A stretch of DNA of 64,000 nt from Rhizobium sp. TH2 (GCF_024707525.1 NZ_CP062231.1:1302001-1366000); one strand, 5' to 3'. Counted from the stretch's first letter, positions 1-9,363 are shown. Notes: a model not told the origin generated them from the sequence alone. Made by a program: numbers and translations.

Positions 1-254
1 ATATTTTCCGGCTTGGGGCATGGCTGTCTGCCGGCTTGTCGTTGATTTTGCGGCCGCAGTCATATTTCCAACGGATGCTAGACAAAAGATTGTTATTTTT
101 ACGGGTAAATACAAGATACGTCGAATAATTTTTGATCTTGTCCCGTTCAATCCGCAGTTGGCGAATGCAAGGCGGTCCGCGATGGCTGCTATGCACATTC
201 CTGCCACAGCGGGCCAAATCCGATTTTCATGACGCAAACTCGAAAGGACCAATC

Positions 255-1811
255 ATGGCCGTCAATATTCTCAGTGCCGATTCCGTGACCCAATGGGTCG
301 CCAATACCGCGAGCGACACTTATGTCCTGCAGCAGGACGTCTATCTCGCAGTGCTTGGCACGGCGATCAGCGGCACCGCCGCCGTCACCAACCGCAAGTT
401 CCAGATCGATGGCCATGTGATCGGCGAGGGCGCCGGCTCCGGCATGTTCATCGGTTTTGACGCCATATCCGGCGGTTCCACGACCATCCACGTTTCCGCG
501 ACCGGCTCGATCCTTGGCGAGGGTTATGGAATCGTGTCGCACGGCGGCGGCCTCGAACTCGTCAACAAAGGCGACATCAGCGGCTCCACCGCCGGGCTGT
601 CGATGACCGGCGATTTCAACCACGTGATCAATGCCGGCACCATCTCCTCGTGGAACGGCGCCGGCTTGATATCGAGCGGCCTCGATGCCGATATCGTCAA
701 CCAGGGTACGATCAGCGGCGTCACAAACGGCCTCGAACTCAACGGGCATGAGTTCCGCTTCGTCAATTCCGGACTGGTGACCTCTTCGACAAGCCTGCTG
801 ACCGAGGCGGCCGTCTACATGACCGGGCACTATGGCGAGTTTGTCAATGAGGGCACCGTCTCCTGCTTGAGCTCCTATTCCATGATCGGCGACGACACCG
901 CCCAGACGGTGACGAACAACGGATTTATCTTCGGTGCCGTGGATCTCGGTGACGGCAGCGATCGCTTCAGCAACGAAGGCGGCACCGTGCATGGGAGCGT
1001 GGACCTCGGCGCCGGCTACGACACGTTCAAGAGTATCGGCGGCACTGTCACCGGCCCGGTCTATGGCGGCCAGGATAACGATTTCTACATAATCGATGAC
1101 GCCTCGATCGAGTTGGTCGAATTCTCCGGCGACGGTATCGATGGCGTCAGATCGTCGGTCAGCTATTGGCTGCAAAGCAATTTCGAAGAGCTTTATCTCT
1201 CGGGCAAGGCCGATCTCGTCGGCGGCGGAAATTCTCTCGCCAATTATCTGGTCGGCAATGCAGGCGACAACAAACTGTTCGGCCTTGCAGGCGACGACGA
1301 GTTTCAAGCGGGCGAAGGCAATGACCGGTTTGATGGCGGCGGAGGTTCCGATCTGGTCAGTTACGATTCCGACATTAACTCGGGGGTGAAGGTCAATCTT
1401 GCGACCGGCAAGGGCGGCGGAGCCGCCGCAGGCCACGTCTATGTCAACATTGAGAATGTCACCGGTAGTGGGTTCAACGACCAGATCATCGGAAACGGAT
1501 TTGCCAACCGTCTTGACGGTTATGTGGGCAACGACGTGTTGAGGGGCGGCGGCGGAAAGGACGTCTTCATCTTCGTGGATTCCTGGGGCAAGGATACGAT
1601 CACGGATTTTCACGACAAGCAGGACAAGATCGAACTCGACTTCAACGTCAATGGCGTCGATATCAACGATTTTTCAGATCTCGGCGGGTTGATCAAGCAG
1701 AAGGGCGGCGATGTCATCATCGACTTCACGTCGATCTATCCCGGCGACATGCTGATCCTCAAGAACATGGACGTCTCCGATCTTTCCGCGGCGGACTTCA
1801 TTTTCGACTGA
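255..1811 (+). CDS. RTX calcium-binding protein, beta-helix type (RTX-A)
   Basis: 518 residues. The start at 255 follows an AAAGGA ribosome site and gives the N-terminus MAVNILSADS, matching the paralogues; upstream in-frame starts would add unrelated sequence. There is no Sec signal. Residues 15-30 carry the cap motif (DTYVL), about 40-300 are beta-helix-like rungs of the form VN.G.ISG, 334-360 hold RTX nonapeptides (GDDEF..GEGNDRFDGGGGSD), and 410-435 hold a second RTX patch after an NIENVTGSGFNDQIIGN block typical of serralysin-like C-domains. A GKDTITDF block follows and the protein ends at ADFIFD. Known for the family: RTX repeats fold on binding calcium after type I secretion. Secretion and surface location are inferred. 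It is the first and longest of a five-gene tandem run. The 254 bases before it contain no recognised gene. Confidence 0.9.
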   Translation: MAVNILSADSVTQWVANTASDTYVLQQDVYLAVLGTAISGTAAVTNRKFQIDGHVIGEGAGSGMFIGFDAISGGSTTIHVSATGSILGEGYGIVSHGGGLELVNKGDISGSTAGLSMTGDFNHVINAGTISSWNGAGLISSGLDADIVNQGTISGVTNGLELNGHEFRFVNSGLVTSSTSLLTEAAVYMTGHYGEFVNEGTVSCLSSYSMIGDDTAQTVTNNGFIFGAVDLGDGSDRFSNEGGTVHGSVDLGAGYDTFKSIGGTVTGPVYGGQDNDFYIIDDASIELVEFSGDGIDGVRSSVSYWLQSNFEELYLSGKADLVGGGNSLANYLVGNAGDNKLFGLAGDDEFQAGEGNDRFDGGGGSDLVSYDSDINSGVKVNLATGKGGGAAAGHVYVNIENVTGSGFNDQIIGNGFANRLDGYVGNDVLRGGGGKDVFIFVDSWGKDTITDFHDKQDKIELDFNVNGVDINDFSDLGGLIKQKGGDVIIDFTSIYPGDMLILKNMDVSDLSAADFIFD

Positions 1812-1878
1812 GAGGAAGGGAGGCGCCCGGCTTTGGCGTTTTGACTTTCGCCGGCTGCCACCCTATTGCCTTGCCTCC

Positions 1879-2220
1879 ATGCGCGTCACATCCGATTTCT
1901 TCGTCTCCGCTCTCATCCGCCGGGTGTACTCATCCGGCGGTTTTGCTGCCATCGAGCGCAAGGGCGCCACCGAGGCCGGCGCGGTCTTCCTGCGCCAGCG
2001 TTTTCGCGATGGCTATGAGACCCTCTATGGCCCGGCGCCGCAGAGCTTCTTCGAGGAGCGCGGCGAGGACAGGTTGTTCGAGGTGCGGGCCGAACGCGCC
2101 GAGCCCGACGCCGTCGCCGACATCATCGCGCGAGAAGCCCGCTTCGATCCGGATCTCTGGGTGGTCGAGCTTGAGGCCGAGGATGTCGCGGCATTGCTTG
2201 ACCTTGCCGAACAGAGTTGA
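1879..2220 (+). CDS. DUF1491 family protein
   Basis: 113 residues starting MRVTSDFFVSALIRR. The first half (FFVSALIRRV, GGFAAIERKGATEAGAVFLR) and the acidic centre match the DUF1491 family, short cytoplasmic proteins almost confined to alphaproteobacteria and of unknown function. Length is normal for the family. It lies 67 bases after the first RTX gene on the same strand and is probably an old chromosomal resident between RTX genes rather than part of the secretion system. The family call is from memory of its conserved start; no function is inferred. Confidence 0.85.
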   Translation: MRVTSDFFVSALIRRVYSSGGFAAIERKGATEAGAVFLRQRFRDGYETLYGPAPQSFFEERGEDRLFEVRAERAEPDAVADIIAREARFDPDLWVVELEAEDVAALLDLAEQS

Positions 2221-2373
2221 TGGTCCCGCTCCCGCGCGCCTAACTTCATGACGCTTCCCCGCTATTTTCGGATGTGATAATATGACGCCGTGAAATTTCC
2301 GAATGGACGGGCTGCGCGCCCGTCCAGGCATAATGGCTTTGATTCACCGCATGATGGGGCCGGGGGAATTCGA

Positions 2374-3672
2374 ATGGGAACGAGCCAGACGATCGACAGC
2401 GATTTCACCACGCCGATCCAGGTGATCGGTAGTGACGATATCCTGACAATCAACGCGGGCGTCCAGGGCGTTCTCGACGTTCTCGCCATCGACGCGGAGA
2501 CGGTGGCCGATAACCGCATGTTCGACATACGGGGCCGGGTCACCGCCAACAATGGTGCGGACGTCCTTCATCTGGGGCTCGTGTCGGATCCCTCGGGCTC
2601 GTCCGGCGGGCAGATCAATTTGCGGGGAAGCGGGCGCCTCACATCCGACACCGGCACCGTGATCGCAGCCTATATCCAGGATGTCGAGATCATCATCAAC
2701 GGCAATATCAAGGGCCAGAACGGCATTATCGGCGACCTCTTCGGCGGCTCGCTCGTCAGCAAGGGCAACATCGTCGCAGTCGAGCAAGCCTTCTTCTCAA
2801 CCGGTGGCGCGTTCGACTTCACCAACAAGGGCTTGGTCAAATCCACGGACGACATCACCGTCACCCTGACCGGAAACGGCAACAATCTTTTCAATTATGG
2901 CGACATAAGGGGCCTCGGCGCCGGCCCGACGGTTTTCTTCGACTCCGCGATCGGCAATTTCAACACCTGCCGCAACAATGGCGGGATATTTTCCGCCGAC
3001 ATCGCCATCGAATGCAAGGCCGGCAACGACCAGGTTTTCAACGACGGCTTCGTCAAGGGCGACATTATGCTCGGCGACGGTTTCGATCAGTTTTCCTGCA
3101 AGAGGGGTACTGTCGATGGCTCCGTCTACGGCGGTGCGGATGACGACACCTACAATATATTCAGTCGAAAGATCAGCATCGTCGAACTGGATGGCGGTGG
3201 CATCGACACTGTTTTTGCCAGCCGGAATACCAAACTCCAGCAATTCACCGAGAACCTCTTCCTTCTCGGAGGGGCGGACCTTATCGGCAGCGGCAATGCC
3301 GAAGACAACGATATCTACGGCAACAAGGGCGACAATCTCCTGAAGGGTTTTGATGGAGCCGACCTCTTCAGCGCCGGCCGCGGCAACGACAAGTGCTTTG
3401 GTGGCACGGGGCCGGATACGTTCATGATCTACAGTGACTCCGGCAAGGATCGGGTCATGGATTTTTCTTGGCAGGAAGACGTCCTTGACGTCGATAGCTT
3501 CGGATACGACACTTTCTCGCAGGTGATGAATCACGTCGTCGCGATCAAGGGCGGTGTGATGTTCACCGATGGCGGCGCCAGAATCGAGCTGCCGGATGTG
3601 AAACTCAACCAGCTCGAAGAAGCCAACTTCCATTATCGAACCGGGATTATCCCGATTTCGGCACTGTTGTAG
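2374..3672 (+). CDS. RTX calcium-binding protein, beta-helix type (RTX-B)
   Basis: 432 residues from the ATG at 2374 (GGGGGAA upstream). The N-terminus MGTSQTIDSDFTTPI closely matches the gene at 5155, which supports this start over one 28 codons earlier. Residues 1-310 are an N-terminal cap and beta-helix-like rungs; residues 315-348 hold RTX repeats (GNKGDN, GRGNDKCFGG); then GKDRVMDF. Odd: after the usual C-terminal block the protein continues with a tail ending GIIPISALL instead of stopping at DF.F, which may alter its secretion signal. Two cysteines near the beta-helix end and one in the RTX turn are unusual in this family. Confidence 0.88.
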   Translation: MGTSQTIDSDFTTPIQVIGSDDILTINAGVQGVLDVLAIDAETVADNRMFDIRGRVTANNGADVLHLGLVSDPSGSSGGQINLRGSGRLTSDTGTVIAAYIQDVEIIINGNIKGQNGIIGDLFGGSLVSKGNIVAVEQAFFSTGGAFDFTNKGLVKSTDDITVTLTGNGNNLFNYGDIRGLGAGPTVFFDSAIGNFNTCRNNGGIFSADIAIECKAGNDQVFNDGFVKGDIMLGDGFDQFSCKRGTVDGSVYGGADDDTYNIFSRKISIVELDGGGIDTVFASRNTKLQQFTENLFLLGGADLIGSGNAEDNDIYGNKGDNLLKGFDGADLFSAGRGNDKCFGGTGPDTFMIYSDSGKDRVMDFSWQEDVLDVDSFGYDTFSQVMNHVVAIKGGVMFTDGGARIELPDVKLNQLEEANFHYRTGIIPISALL

Positions 3673-3903
3673 CGGGATCGCGCCGACCTGAACGCTTTCA
3701 CCTGATACGCCAACCGCTGGAATTTCGGAAAGCACCGGGTTTCCCAAGCGCATGAAGGGCGCTCCGGTGCTTCAGTGGCACCCGTCCCGGAAATTGGACG
3801 GCAGCAACGGATTTCTTTGAGCGGTCCACGATTTTTCCGAGATTGTCCGCATATTTTATGGCTGTGAAACGTAATATCCGTAACTGAAGCGGAGATGTGC
3901 GCG

Positions 3904-5037
3904 ATGGCCAAGATTGTCCTGAACAAGCAAAGCACCAAAACCTGGGTCCTCGACGACAAGGCTCACTACATCCTTGGCGAGAAAGGGGTATTGGATGTCG
4001 ATGCGGACGGCGCGGAGGGCTACGGCCATGGTATTTTCACCGGCGGCGGCTCTGGCGGCCCGGCTGGCAGCATCATCGAGGTGCTCGGCCGGATAACGGT
4101 CTCGCTCGACAACCATGTCGGCATTTTCGCGCAGAACGACGATATCACGATACGGGTCGCTGAAACCGGCCGTGTGAGAGCCGACACCGGCATCAACATC
4201 AACGCGATGGGTTCCTACATCGAAAACCACGGCAGCATTCGCGGGGTCAGTGATGGCATCAAGCATTATCAGGGCACGGCCGATGTGGTGAATGCCGAGG
4301 ACGGCGTTATCCGGGGCGTGGTCGGTGTGAGGCTCTCCGAGGAGGGGGGCACCATCGTCAACCGCGGCAAGATCATCGGTGAATCCATGTCCGTTTACAG
4401 CCACAGCGGCGAGGGGATCGAACTCAGGAATCTCGGATATCTCGGGGGTGACGTCGTCCTCGAGGAAGGAGACGACCTCTTCGTCAACAATGGTGGTACC
4501 GTTGATGGCGTCGTCAAAGGCGGGCTCGGCCACGATGTCTACCGGATTGTCTCGGGCGACATCGAGATTTATGAGGCCCTCGGTGAGGGCGTGGATACGC
4601 TACAGATCAAGCGTTCCTACAGCCTCACCGACAGCGTCGCGATCGAAATCCTGCAAGCGCTCGGCAAGGGTGACATAGATCTCACCGGCAACGGTCTTTC
4701 CAACCGGGTCATCGGCAATGCGGGCAACAACGTCCTTCACGGCCTTGGCGGCAAGGATATCATCTCGGGCTTCGGCGGCAACGATCACCTCTGGGGCGGT
4801 GACGCGGGCGACACGTTCAACTTCATGAAGGGCTGGGGAAAGGATGTGATCGCCGATTTCGAAACCGGCGTCGACCGCATCAACTTCGAGCAATATGAAG
4901 GCATCACCGGCGTCGATGACCTCCATATGCTCCAGGTTGGCGATAACGTTGTGATCGAGCTTCTCGGCAAGGACAAGATCATCCTGCTCGACCAGGACGG
5001 CGTCAATACCGACGATTTCCTGTTCCCGGTTGTGTGA
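3904..5037 (+). CDS. RTX calcium-binding protein, beta-helix type (RTX-C)
   Basis: 377 residues. I chose the ATG at 3904 because GGAG at 3891-3894 lies nine bases upstream; the in-frame ATG at 3895 abuts the ribosome site. It begins MAKIVLNKQSTKTWVLDD, then beta-helix-like rungs (IENHGSIRG, VNRGKIIG) to about residue 225, RTX repeats at 269-302 (GNAGNN, GLGGKD, GFGGNDHLWGG), the GKDVIADF block and a C-terminus at DDFLFPVV. No Sec signal or membrane segment. A GTGAAAC/CGTAAC sequence just upstream (3864-3883) resembles a motif near other RTX genes. Confidence 0.89.
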   Translation: MAKIVLNKQSTKTWVLDDKAHYILGEKGVLDVDADGAEGYGHGIFTGGGSGGPAGSIIEVLGRITVSLDNHVGIFAQNDDITIRVAETGRVRADTGININAMGSYIENHGSIRGVSDGIKHYQGTADVVNAEDGVIRGVVGVRLSEEGGTIVNRGKIIGESMSVYSHSGEGIELRNLGYLGGDVVLEEGDDLFVNNGGTVDGVVKGGLGHDVYRIVSGDIEIYEALGEGVDTLQIKRSYSLTDSVAIEILQALGKGDIDLTGNGLSNRVIGNAGNNVLHGLGGKDIISGFGGNDHLWGGDAGDTFNFMKGWGKDVIADFETGVDRINFEQYEGITGVDDLHMLQVGDNVVIELLGKDKIILLDQDGVNTDDFLFPVV

Positions 5038-5154
5038 CATTCGACTTCCAACCGGTAAACTGCCCCAGACTTGGCACAGTTGCATCCAGTTATGTTGGTT
5101 GCGGGAAAGCAAAACTCATCTACTGTGCTGTCATGGGCACCCGGAGATCTCACC

Positions 5155-6435
5155 ATGACATCGCAGACAATCACGGCCGACTTTACCTCGACTATATTCG
5201 TTCCTGACGACAACGATATCCTGCTCATCGCCAAGGGTGTAACCGGCAAGGTGGCGGGGACGGCGATCGATGCGGCGACAGCGTCGGAAAATCGCCAGAT
5301 CACCATTCGCGGCAGCGTTGAGGCTCTGGCGGATATCAATAGTTTCGGTCTCGTACTCGGTGACTTCGATAATGGATTCTTGGCCAACGGCGCGGATGTG
5401 GGCATCGCCAAAACGGGCGTGCTTCTCGCCGAGGACATCGCTCTCCGTCTCAAAGTTGCGGACCTCAACCTTACCAATGATGGTCTGGTTCGCGCGGCGG
5501 TCGGCATGTCTGGCGGGACACCAGGAGCAAGCATCGTAAACAACGGCAGGATCATCGCCTCGAGCCAGGCGATTGACCTGCTGGGTAGTGATATTTCACT
5601 TGAGAATTATGGCCTTATCCGCTCGGACGACACCGTCGTCCTGCGGCTTAACGGTGGTGACAATGTGGTGCGCAATCACGGCGTCATCGAACAAAGAGGC
5701 ACGGTCCAGGTCGTCGAGTTCACCAGTTTCGACGGCAGTTCGAATCTCTTCGTCAATCATGGAACAGTCAAGGGCGGCAGCACGGCGGTGGTCGGCCGCG
5801 ATGGCAATGAGAGGGTCGTCAACTTCGGCCGCTTCGACGGCGGTGTCACCCTCGGCGACGGCGACGACGTCTTCGTCAACCGGGGCACGGTCGGCAGCAC
5901 CGTCTCCGGCGGATTGGGCGACGACGAATATTTCCTCTACAATAACAAGGTCGAACTTGGCGCTGACTCGGGCGGCGCCGACAAGGTCTTCACCAATATC
6001 TCGATAAAGCTCGCCGACGGCATCGAAAGTCTTGAGCTGCTCGGCAGGCAGGACATCAGGGGCGCCGGCAACGCCGAGAAGAACACGCTTCTTGGCAATG
6101 CCGGTGACAACGTACTGAATGGCGGCGAAGGCAGCGATCAGATCACGGGTGGCCTGGGCAATGACAGGCTGATCGGCGGAGAGGATGTCGATCGCTTTGT
6201 CTTCGCTGATGGTTTCGGTCGCGACGTGATCGCCGATTACGACTTCTCCGACCGGATCAACCTCAACGATGTTTCATCGGCCATCGACTTCGATACCATC
6301 GAGGACTTCGCCAAACAGACCGATGCCGGCGTGGTGATCAATTTCGGACTCGGTGACAAACTGACGATCCTGGATATTGAGATCGCGGATCTGGAAAGCG
6401 TGGATTTCACCTTTTTCCGGCAGGGCGACGACTGA
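5155..6435 (+). CDS. RTX calcium-binding protein, beta-helix type (RTX-D)
   Basis: 426 residues from the ATG at 5155, eight bases after GGAG at 5143-5146. The start MTSQTITADFTSTIFV pairs it with RTX-B as the nearest paralogue. Rungs such as IVNNGRIIAS and FVNHGTVKGG fill residues 50-250. RTX repeats lie at 313-345 (GNAGDNVLNGGEGSDQITGG), then GRDVIADY and a C-terminus VDFTFFRQGDD, with a short acidic tail past the usual aromatic end. Probably a type I substrate; the ligand or target cannot be read from sequence. Confidence 0.9.
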   Translation: MTSQTITADFTSTIFVPDDNDILLIAKGVTGKVAGTAIDAATASENRQITIRGSVEALADINSFGLVLGDFDNGFLANGADVGIAKTGVLLAEDIALRLKVADLNLTNDGLVRAAVGMSGGTPGASIVNNGRIIASSQAIDLLGSDISLENYGLIRSDDTVVLRLNGGDNVVRNHGVIEQRGTVQVVEFTSFDGSSNLFVNHGTVKGGSTAVVGRDGNERVVNFGRFDGGVTLGDGDDVFVNRGTVGSTVSGGLGDDEYFLYNNKVELGADSGGADKVFTNISIKLADGIESLELLGRQDIRGAGNAEKNTLLGNAGDNVLNGGEGSDQITGGLGNDRLIGGEDVDRFVFADGFGRDVIADYDFSDRINLNDVSSAIDFDTIEDFAKQTDAGVVINFGLGDKLTILDIEIADLESVDFTFFRQGDD

Positions 6436-6572
6436 AACCCGCATGTTGCGGGGCGCTGTTACCTGGGTAACACTCTGAAACATATGAAACATTCGGCGCG
6501 AGATTCGGTGTTCTCCTGAAACAAAGCTGAGCGATAAGCGAGCCCACGAAACGAGAAATTTCAGGGGCTCAG

Positions 6573-7832
6573 ATGAAAATCGTCAGCATTTCCAAGAATC
6601 GCACCACCATGTTCGAGGCCAAACAGGGCGACACGACCTACGTCCTCGAAAGGAACGTCTCCATCAACACCGCCGATCCGGCGGGTATCGTCGGCATGAC
6701 GGATGTCAAGGGCCGGGATTTCCTGATCAAGGGCGATATCTCCGCTAGCCAGGGATTCGGCATCTTCATCGGTACACAGGACGAAACCGGCGCCGGGGTG
6801 CTCGAAGTCGCCAAATCCGCATCCATCTCGGGCAAGGTCGGCGTCAGGCTGGCCGCCGACGGGCAAGTCCTCAGGAATTCCGGCCTCATCGGCGGCGAAA
6901 CTGCCGTCGAAACATCAGGCACGCGGATGCTGATCGAGAATTCAGGGATCATCAACGGCGGCAATATCGGCATCGACGTGAGTTTCGAGGGCGGCAAGAT
7001 CGTCAATACCGGGCAGATCGCAGGGCAGGACCATGCCATCTATTCCTTGCTCGGCGCAGGCGAAGAACTGAAGATCGTCAACAAGGGCGATATCGGTGCC
7101 ACCGAGAACACGACGATCATGCTCTCCAACCTGACGGGAAGCTCGACGACGCTCGTCAATCACGGCAATATCGACGGCAAGTTCTGGGCTCTGCAGGCCA
7201 ATTTCAGCCTGGCGACCGAGATTATCCGCAACCGCGGCGAAATTTCCAGCCAGGTCTGGCTGGGTGGCGGCGACGACATTTTCGACGACCGCGGCGGCAC
7301 CACCTACTACGTCGATGGCGGCGAGCAGGACGACCTTTACATCATCGACGACGCGCTGATCGTTCTCGGCGAGCAGACCAATGCCGGCACTGACACCGTG
7401 CGTTCCACGGTCACCTGGACGCTCGGCAACAACTTCGAGAACCTCATTTTCACCGGTGAGAACAGCCTCACCGGCAAGGGCAATGACAGCGCCAACCGCA
7501 TGACCGGCAATGCCGGCCAGAACACGCTCTATGGCTATGGCGGCATCGACGTCATCAACGGCGGCCGGGGCAACGACCTGCTCTATGGCGGCACGCTTGC
7601 CGACACTTTCGTCTTCACCACAAGATCCGGCCATGACATCATCGCCGACTTCCAGAACGGCACCGACGTCATCGACCTGACCCGCTACAGGGAACTCGAT
7701 GATTTCACGGATATCTCGAAAACCATGGTGCAGAACGGCGCCAATGTCGAAATCCACCTCGGCAAGAATGATGTCCTCACCGTCAACAATGTAACGATCG
7801 CCAACCTGACCGGCGAGGACTTCGCTTACTAA
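6573..7832 (+). CDS. RTX calcium-binding protein, beta-helix type (RTX-E)
   Basis: 419 residues, ATG after a purine-rich CAGGGGCTCAG. Beginning MKIVSISKNRTTMF, it has the DTTYVLERN cap motif at about 20-30, then rungs (LRNSGLIGG, VNTGQIAGQ, VNHGNIDG) to about 240. RTX repeats at 312-344 (GNAGQNTLYGYGGIDVINGG) are followed by GHDIIADFQNGTD and the end DLTGEDFAY. Last gene of the first tandem run; its stop overlaps the convergent mnmD stop by four bases. The 137-base upstream region holds GTTACC..GGTAAC and two TGAAACA copies (6457-6530), possible regulator sites. Confidence 0.9.
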   Translation: MKIVSISKNRTTMFEAKQGDTTYVLERNVSINTADPAGIVGMTDVKGRDFLIKGDISASQGFGIFIGTQDETGAGVLEVAKSASISGKVGVRLAADGQVLRNSGLIGGETAVETSGTRMLIENSGIINGGNIGIDVSFEGGKIVNTGQIAGQDHAIYSLLGAGEELKIVNKGDIGATENTTIMLSNLTGSSTTLVNHGNIDGKFWALQANFSLATEIIRNRGEISSQVWLGGGDDIFDDRGGTTYYVDGGEQDDLYIIDDALIVLGEQTNAGTDTVRSTVTWTLGNNFENLIFTGENSLTGKGNDSANRMTGNAGQNTLYGYGGIDVINGGRGNDLLYGGTLADTFVFTTRSGHDIIADFQNGTDVIDLTRYRELDDFTDISKTMVQNGANVEIHLGKNDVLTVNNVTIANLTGEDFAY

Positions 7833-8527
7833 GGACGTATGCCGCACAGCATCTCGCGCTTGCCCGCAAAGCCCGGGCGGCGCTCGACCTCGAATCCCGC
7901 CGCGATCAGATTGCGGCGGACAAAGCCCGCCGCCGCATAGGTCGCGAAGGTACCGCCGGGACGCGTGTGGTCATGCACGGCATTGAGGATTTCCCCCGAC
8001 CACATGGCAGGATTGCGCGACGGCGCGAACCCATCGAGATACCAGGCGTCGAATGTCTCGGTACTCTCGGACAGATTGGTGAAGGCATCGCCGCAGACCA
8101 CCGTAAGCGTCACGTCGTCGGCCATTCGAAGCCGAACCACGCCACGCGGATCATCCGGCCACGCCGCCACCAGCGCCTGCCTCTCCGCTTCGATCTCCGG
8201 CCAGCGCGACAGCGCCTTGGTGATATCAGCCCGGTCCATCGGGTGGAGTTCGAACGAGATGAAATGCAGCGAGCCGGCCGGTTGCCTCTTCCACACCCGC
8301 CACGTTTCGCAGAAATTCAGCCCCGTGCCGAAGCCGAGTTCGCCGATCACGAAAGCCCCGCCCGCCTTCCACCGCTCCGGCAATCCATTGCCCGCGAGGA
8401 ACACATGGCCGCACTCCGCGCGGCCATCTTCGCGGCAATAGAAATGGTCGCCGAACGCTGGCGAAAAGGGCATGTCGCCGTCGATCCATTCCAGCACCGG
8501 AGCATTTTTCTTATCCGTCTCGTCCAT
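7829..8527 (-). CDS. mnmD: tRNA 5-methylaminomethyl-2-thiouridine methyltransferase (MnmD-type)
   Basis: 232 residues. Corresponds to the methyltransferase half of E. coli MnmC, which performs the last methylation of mnm5s2U at tRNA position 34 with S-adenosylmethionine. Visible: WIDGDMPFSPAFGDHFY near residue 13, the SAM-binding GELGFGTGLNF near 62-72, an internal VVCGDAF, and DAWYLDGFAPSRNPAMW near 160, all typical of this family. It is a stand-alone domain; the FAD oxidoreductase half of MnmC would be separate, and the oxidoreductase at 10352 is a candidate. Its first codons lie in a junction that is duplicated near 10353. The stop overlaps the RTX-E stop. Confidence 0.88.
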   Translation of the reverse strand: MDETDKKNAPVLEWIDGDMPFSPAFGDHFYCREDGRAECGHVFLAGNGLPERWKAGGAFVIGELGFGTGLNFCETWRVWKRQPAGSLHFISFELHPMDRADITKALSRWPEIEAERQALVAAWPDDPRGVVRLRMADDVTLTVVCGDAFTNLSESTETFDAWYLDGFAPSRNPAMWSGEILNAVHDHTRPGGTFATYAAAGFVRRNLIAAGFEVERRPGFAGKREMLCGIRP

Positions 8528-8573
8528 GGCCTTAGCGGATAGTTTGCTTGCCGGCCCCGGTCAATTGGCCTCC
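8526..8573 (+). pseudogene. 5' remnant of a FAD oxidoreductase gene
   Basis: Sixteen codons reading MALADSLLAGPGQLAS line up with the first residues of the intact oxidoreductase at 10352 (MASADNSLSGSGQLST). The ATG overlaps the mnmD start codon in the same CCATGG arrangement as at 10349-10354. After codon 16 the reading frame no longer resembles an oxidoreductase. The last codons of the small membrane-protein gene (8532-8774) are read from the opposite strand of this remnant. Interpreted as one side of a duplicated junction. Confidence 0.65.
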
Positions 8574-8774
8574 GCCACCCCTCGCGAAATAGGGCAGGGC
8601 AAACATGTAGAGCCCGGTCAGCAGCAGCAACATCAGCGGCACCAGCGCCATCATGCCCACCAGCACCGGCGGCTGCTGATGGCCCATGCCGAATATGGTG
8701 ACGATATTGGCGATGAAACCCACCGTAAAGGCAATCGCCAGCCAGCGGTGTATCTGCCGAATCCATCTGTTCAT
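8532..8774 (-). CDS. small two-helix membrane protein
   Basis: 80 residues from the ATG at 8774, preceded by a good AAGGAG site. MNRWIRQIHRWLAIAFTVGF starts with basic and aromatic residues and a first membrane helix (about 9-30), then a loop (GMGHQQPP) and a second helix (about 40-60, LVPLMLLLLTGLYMFALPYF). Similar small proteins accompany ArsR/SRPBCC operons in rhizobia, but I do not recognise a named family. It is the last gene of the operon starting at 10160. The final dozen codons run antisense over the oxidoreductase remnant, so its C-terminus may have been altered by the rearrangement. Confidence 0.75.
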   Translation of the reverse strand: MNRWIRQIHRWLAIAFTVGFIANIVTIFGMGHQQPPVLVGMMALVPLMLLLLTGLYMFALPYFARGGGGQLTGAGKQTIR

Positions 8775-8822
8775 GCTATTTCTCCTTTGAACATCAAATC
8801 GTTTGCACAATGTCGACAGGCT

Positions 8823-9254
8823 TCATTCCAGCCCATCCAGCACCTTCTCCAGGCTTCCAAGCATTTGCTGCCATCCAGCCTTGGCGCCACCGAGGGCCTG
8901 CTTCTGGTCTGGACGGAAACCCGCCTGCTCGACGCGCAGATGCGTGCCAGTGCTCGTCGGGGTGAGTGTAAAGTTCACCACGCTCCGCATGTCGTAGGCC
9001 GCGTCTTCGTGGACAAAGTTCCACGTGTAGGACAATTGCGTGTGCGGCTCGACCGTCAGCACCTCGCAGTCCAGCACGCCGCCCCATTCGCCGCGAAGAT
9101 TGAAGCGGTGGCCGACGACAGGCAGAAAATCGTTCTTCATCAGCCATTCCTCCATCAGGTGTGGTTGGGTGAGCGCACGCCAGATCTTTTCCGGCGGATG
9201 CGGGATGTCGCGCTCGACGACGACGGTGCGCGTTTCGGTCGATTGTTCGTTCAT
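8823..9254 (-). CDS. SRPBCC (AHSA1-like) domain protein
   Basis: 143 residues from the ATG at 9254 (AAGGATG upstream). VERDIPHPPEKIWRALTQP and the following EEWLM, the WNFVHED and VVNFTLTPTSTGTHLRVEQ segments, and the closing GWQQMLGSLEKVL are typical of the AHSA1/START-like helix-grip fold that binds small hydrophobic ligands. In many bacteria this domain is encoded directly after an ArsR-type regulator, as here. Cytoplasmic; ligand unknown. Confidence 0.88.
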   Translation of the reverse strand: MNEQSTETRTVVVERDIPHPPEKIWRALTQPHLMEEWLMKNDFLPVVGHRFNLRGEWGGVLDCEVLTVEPHTQLSYTWNFVHEDAAYDMRSVVNFTLTPTSTGTHLRVEQAGFRPDQKQALGGAKAGWQQMLGSLEKVLDGLE

Positions 9255-9363
9255 TGTTTCATCCTTCGTCACTTGAGGTGTTGGTTGAACACGGCGTGCG
9301 GAGGCCGTCCGCCGCACTGGCAGGCTCGCTCGGCTTCCGTTCCCGCATATTCTTCGTTCTGAT

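Noticed and set aside
189..1613. Long open frames antisense to RTX genes (also 12675-14138 minus, 41856-42635 plus and others)
   Set aside because: They mirror GC-rich repetitive RTX coding DNA in the opposite frame, lack ribosome sites and family signatures, and the sense frames carry clear RTX motifs.
255..7832. Classical autotransporters
   Set aside because: The beta-helix rungs are similar, but there is no Sec signal and no C-terminal beta-barrel; RTX tails fit type I secretion instead.
8472..9362. 296-codon plus-strand frame across the ArsR operon
   Set aside because: Only its first 16 codons after 8526 resemble an oxidoreductase start; the rest is antisense to two well-supported genes.
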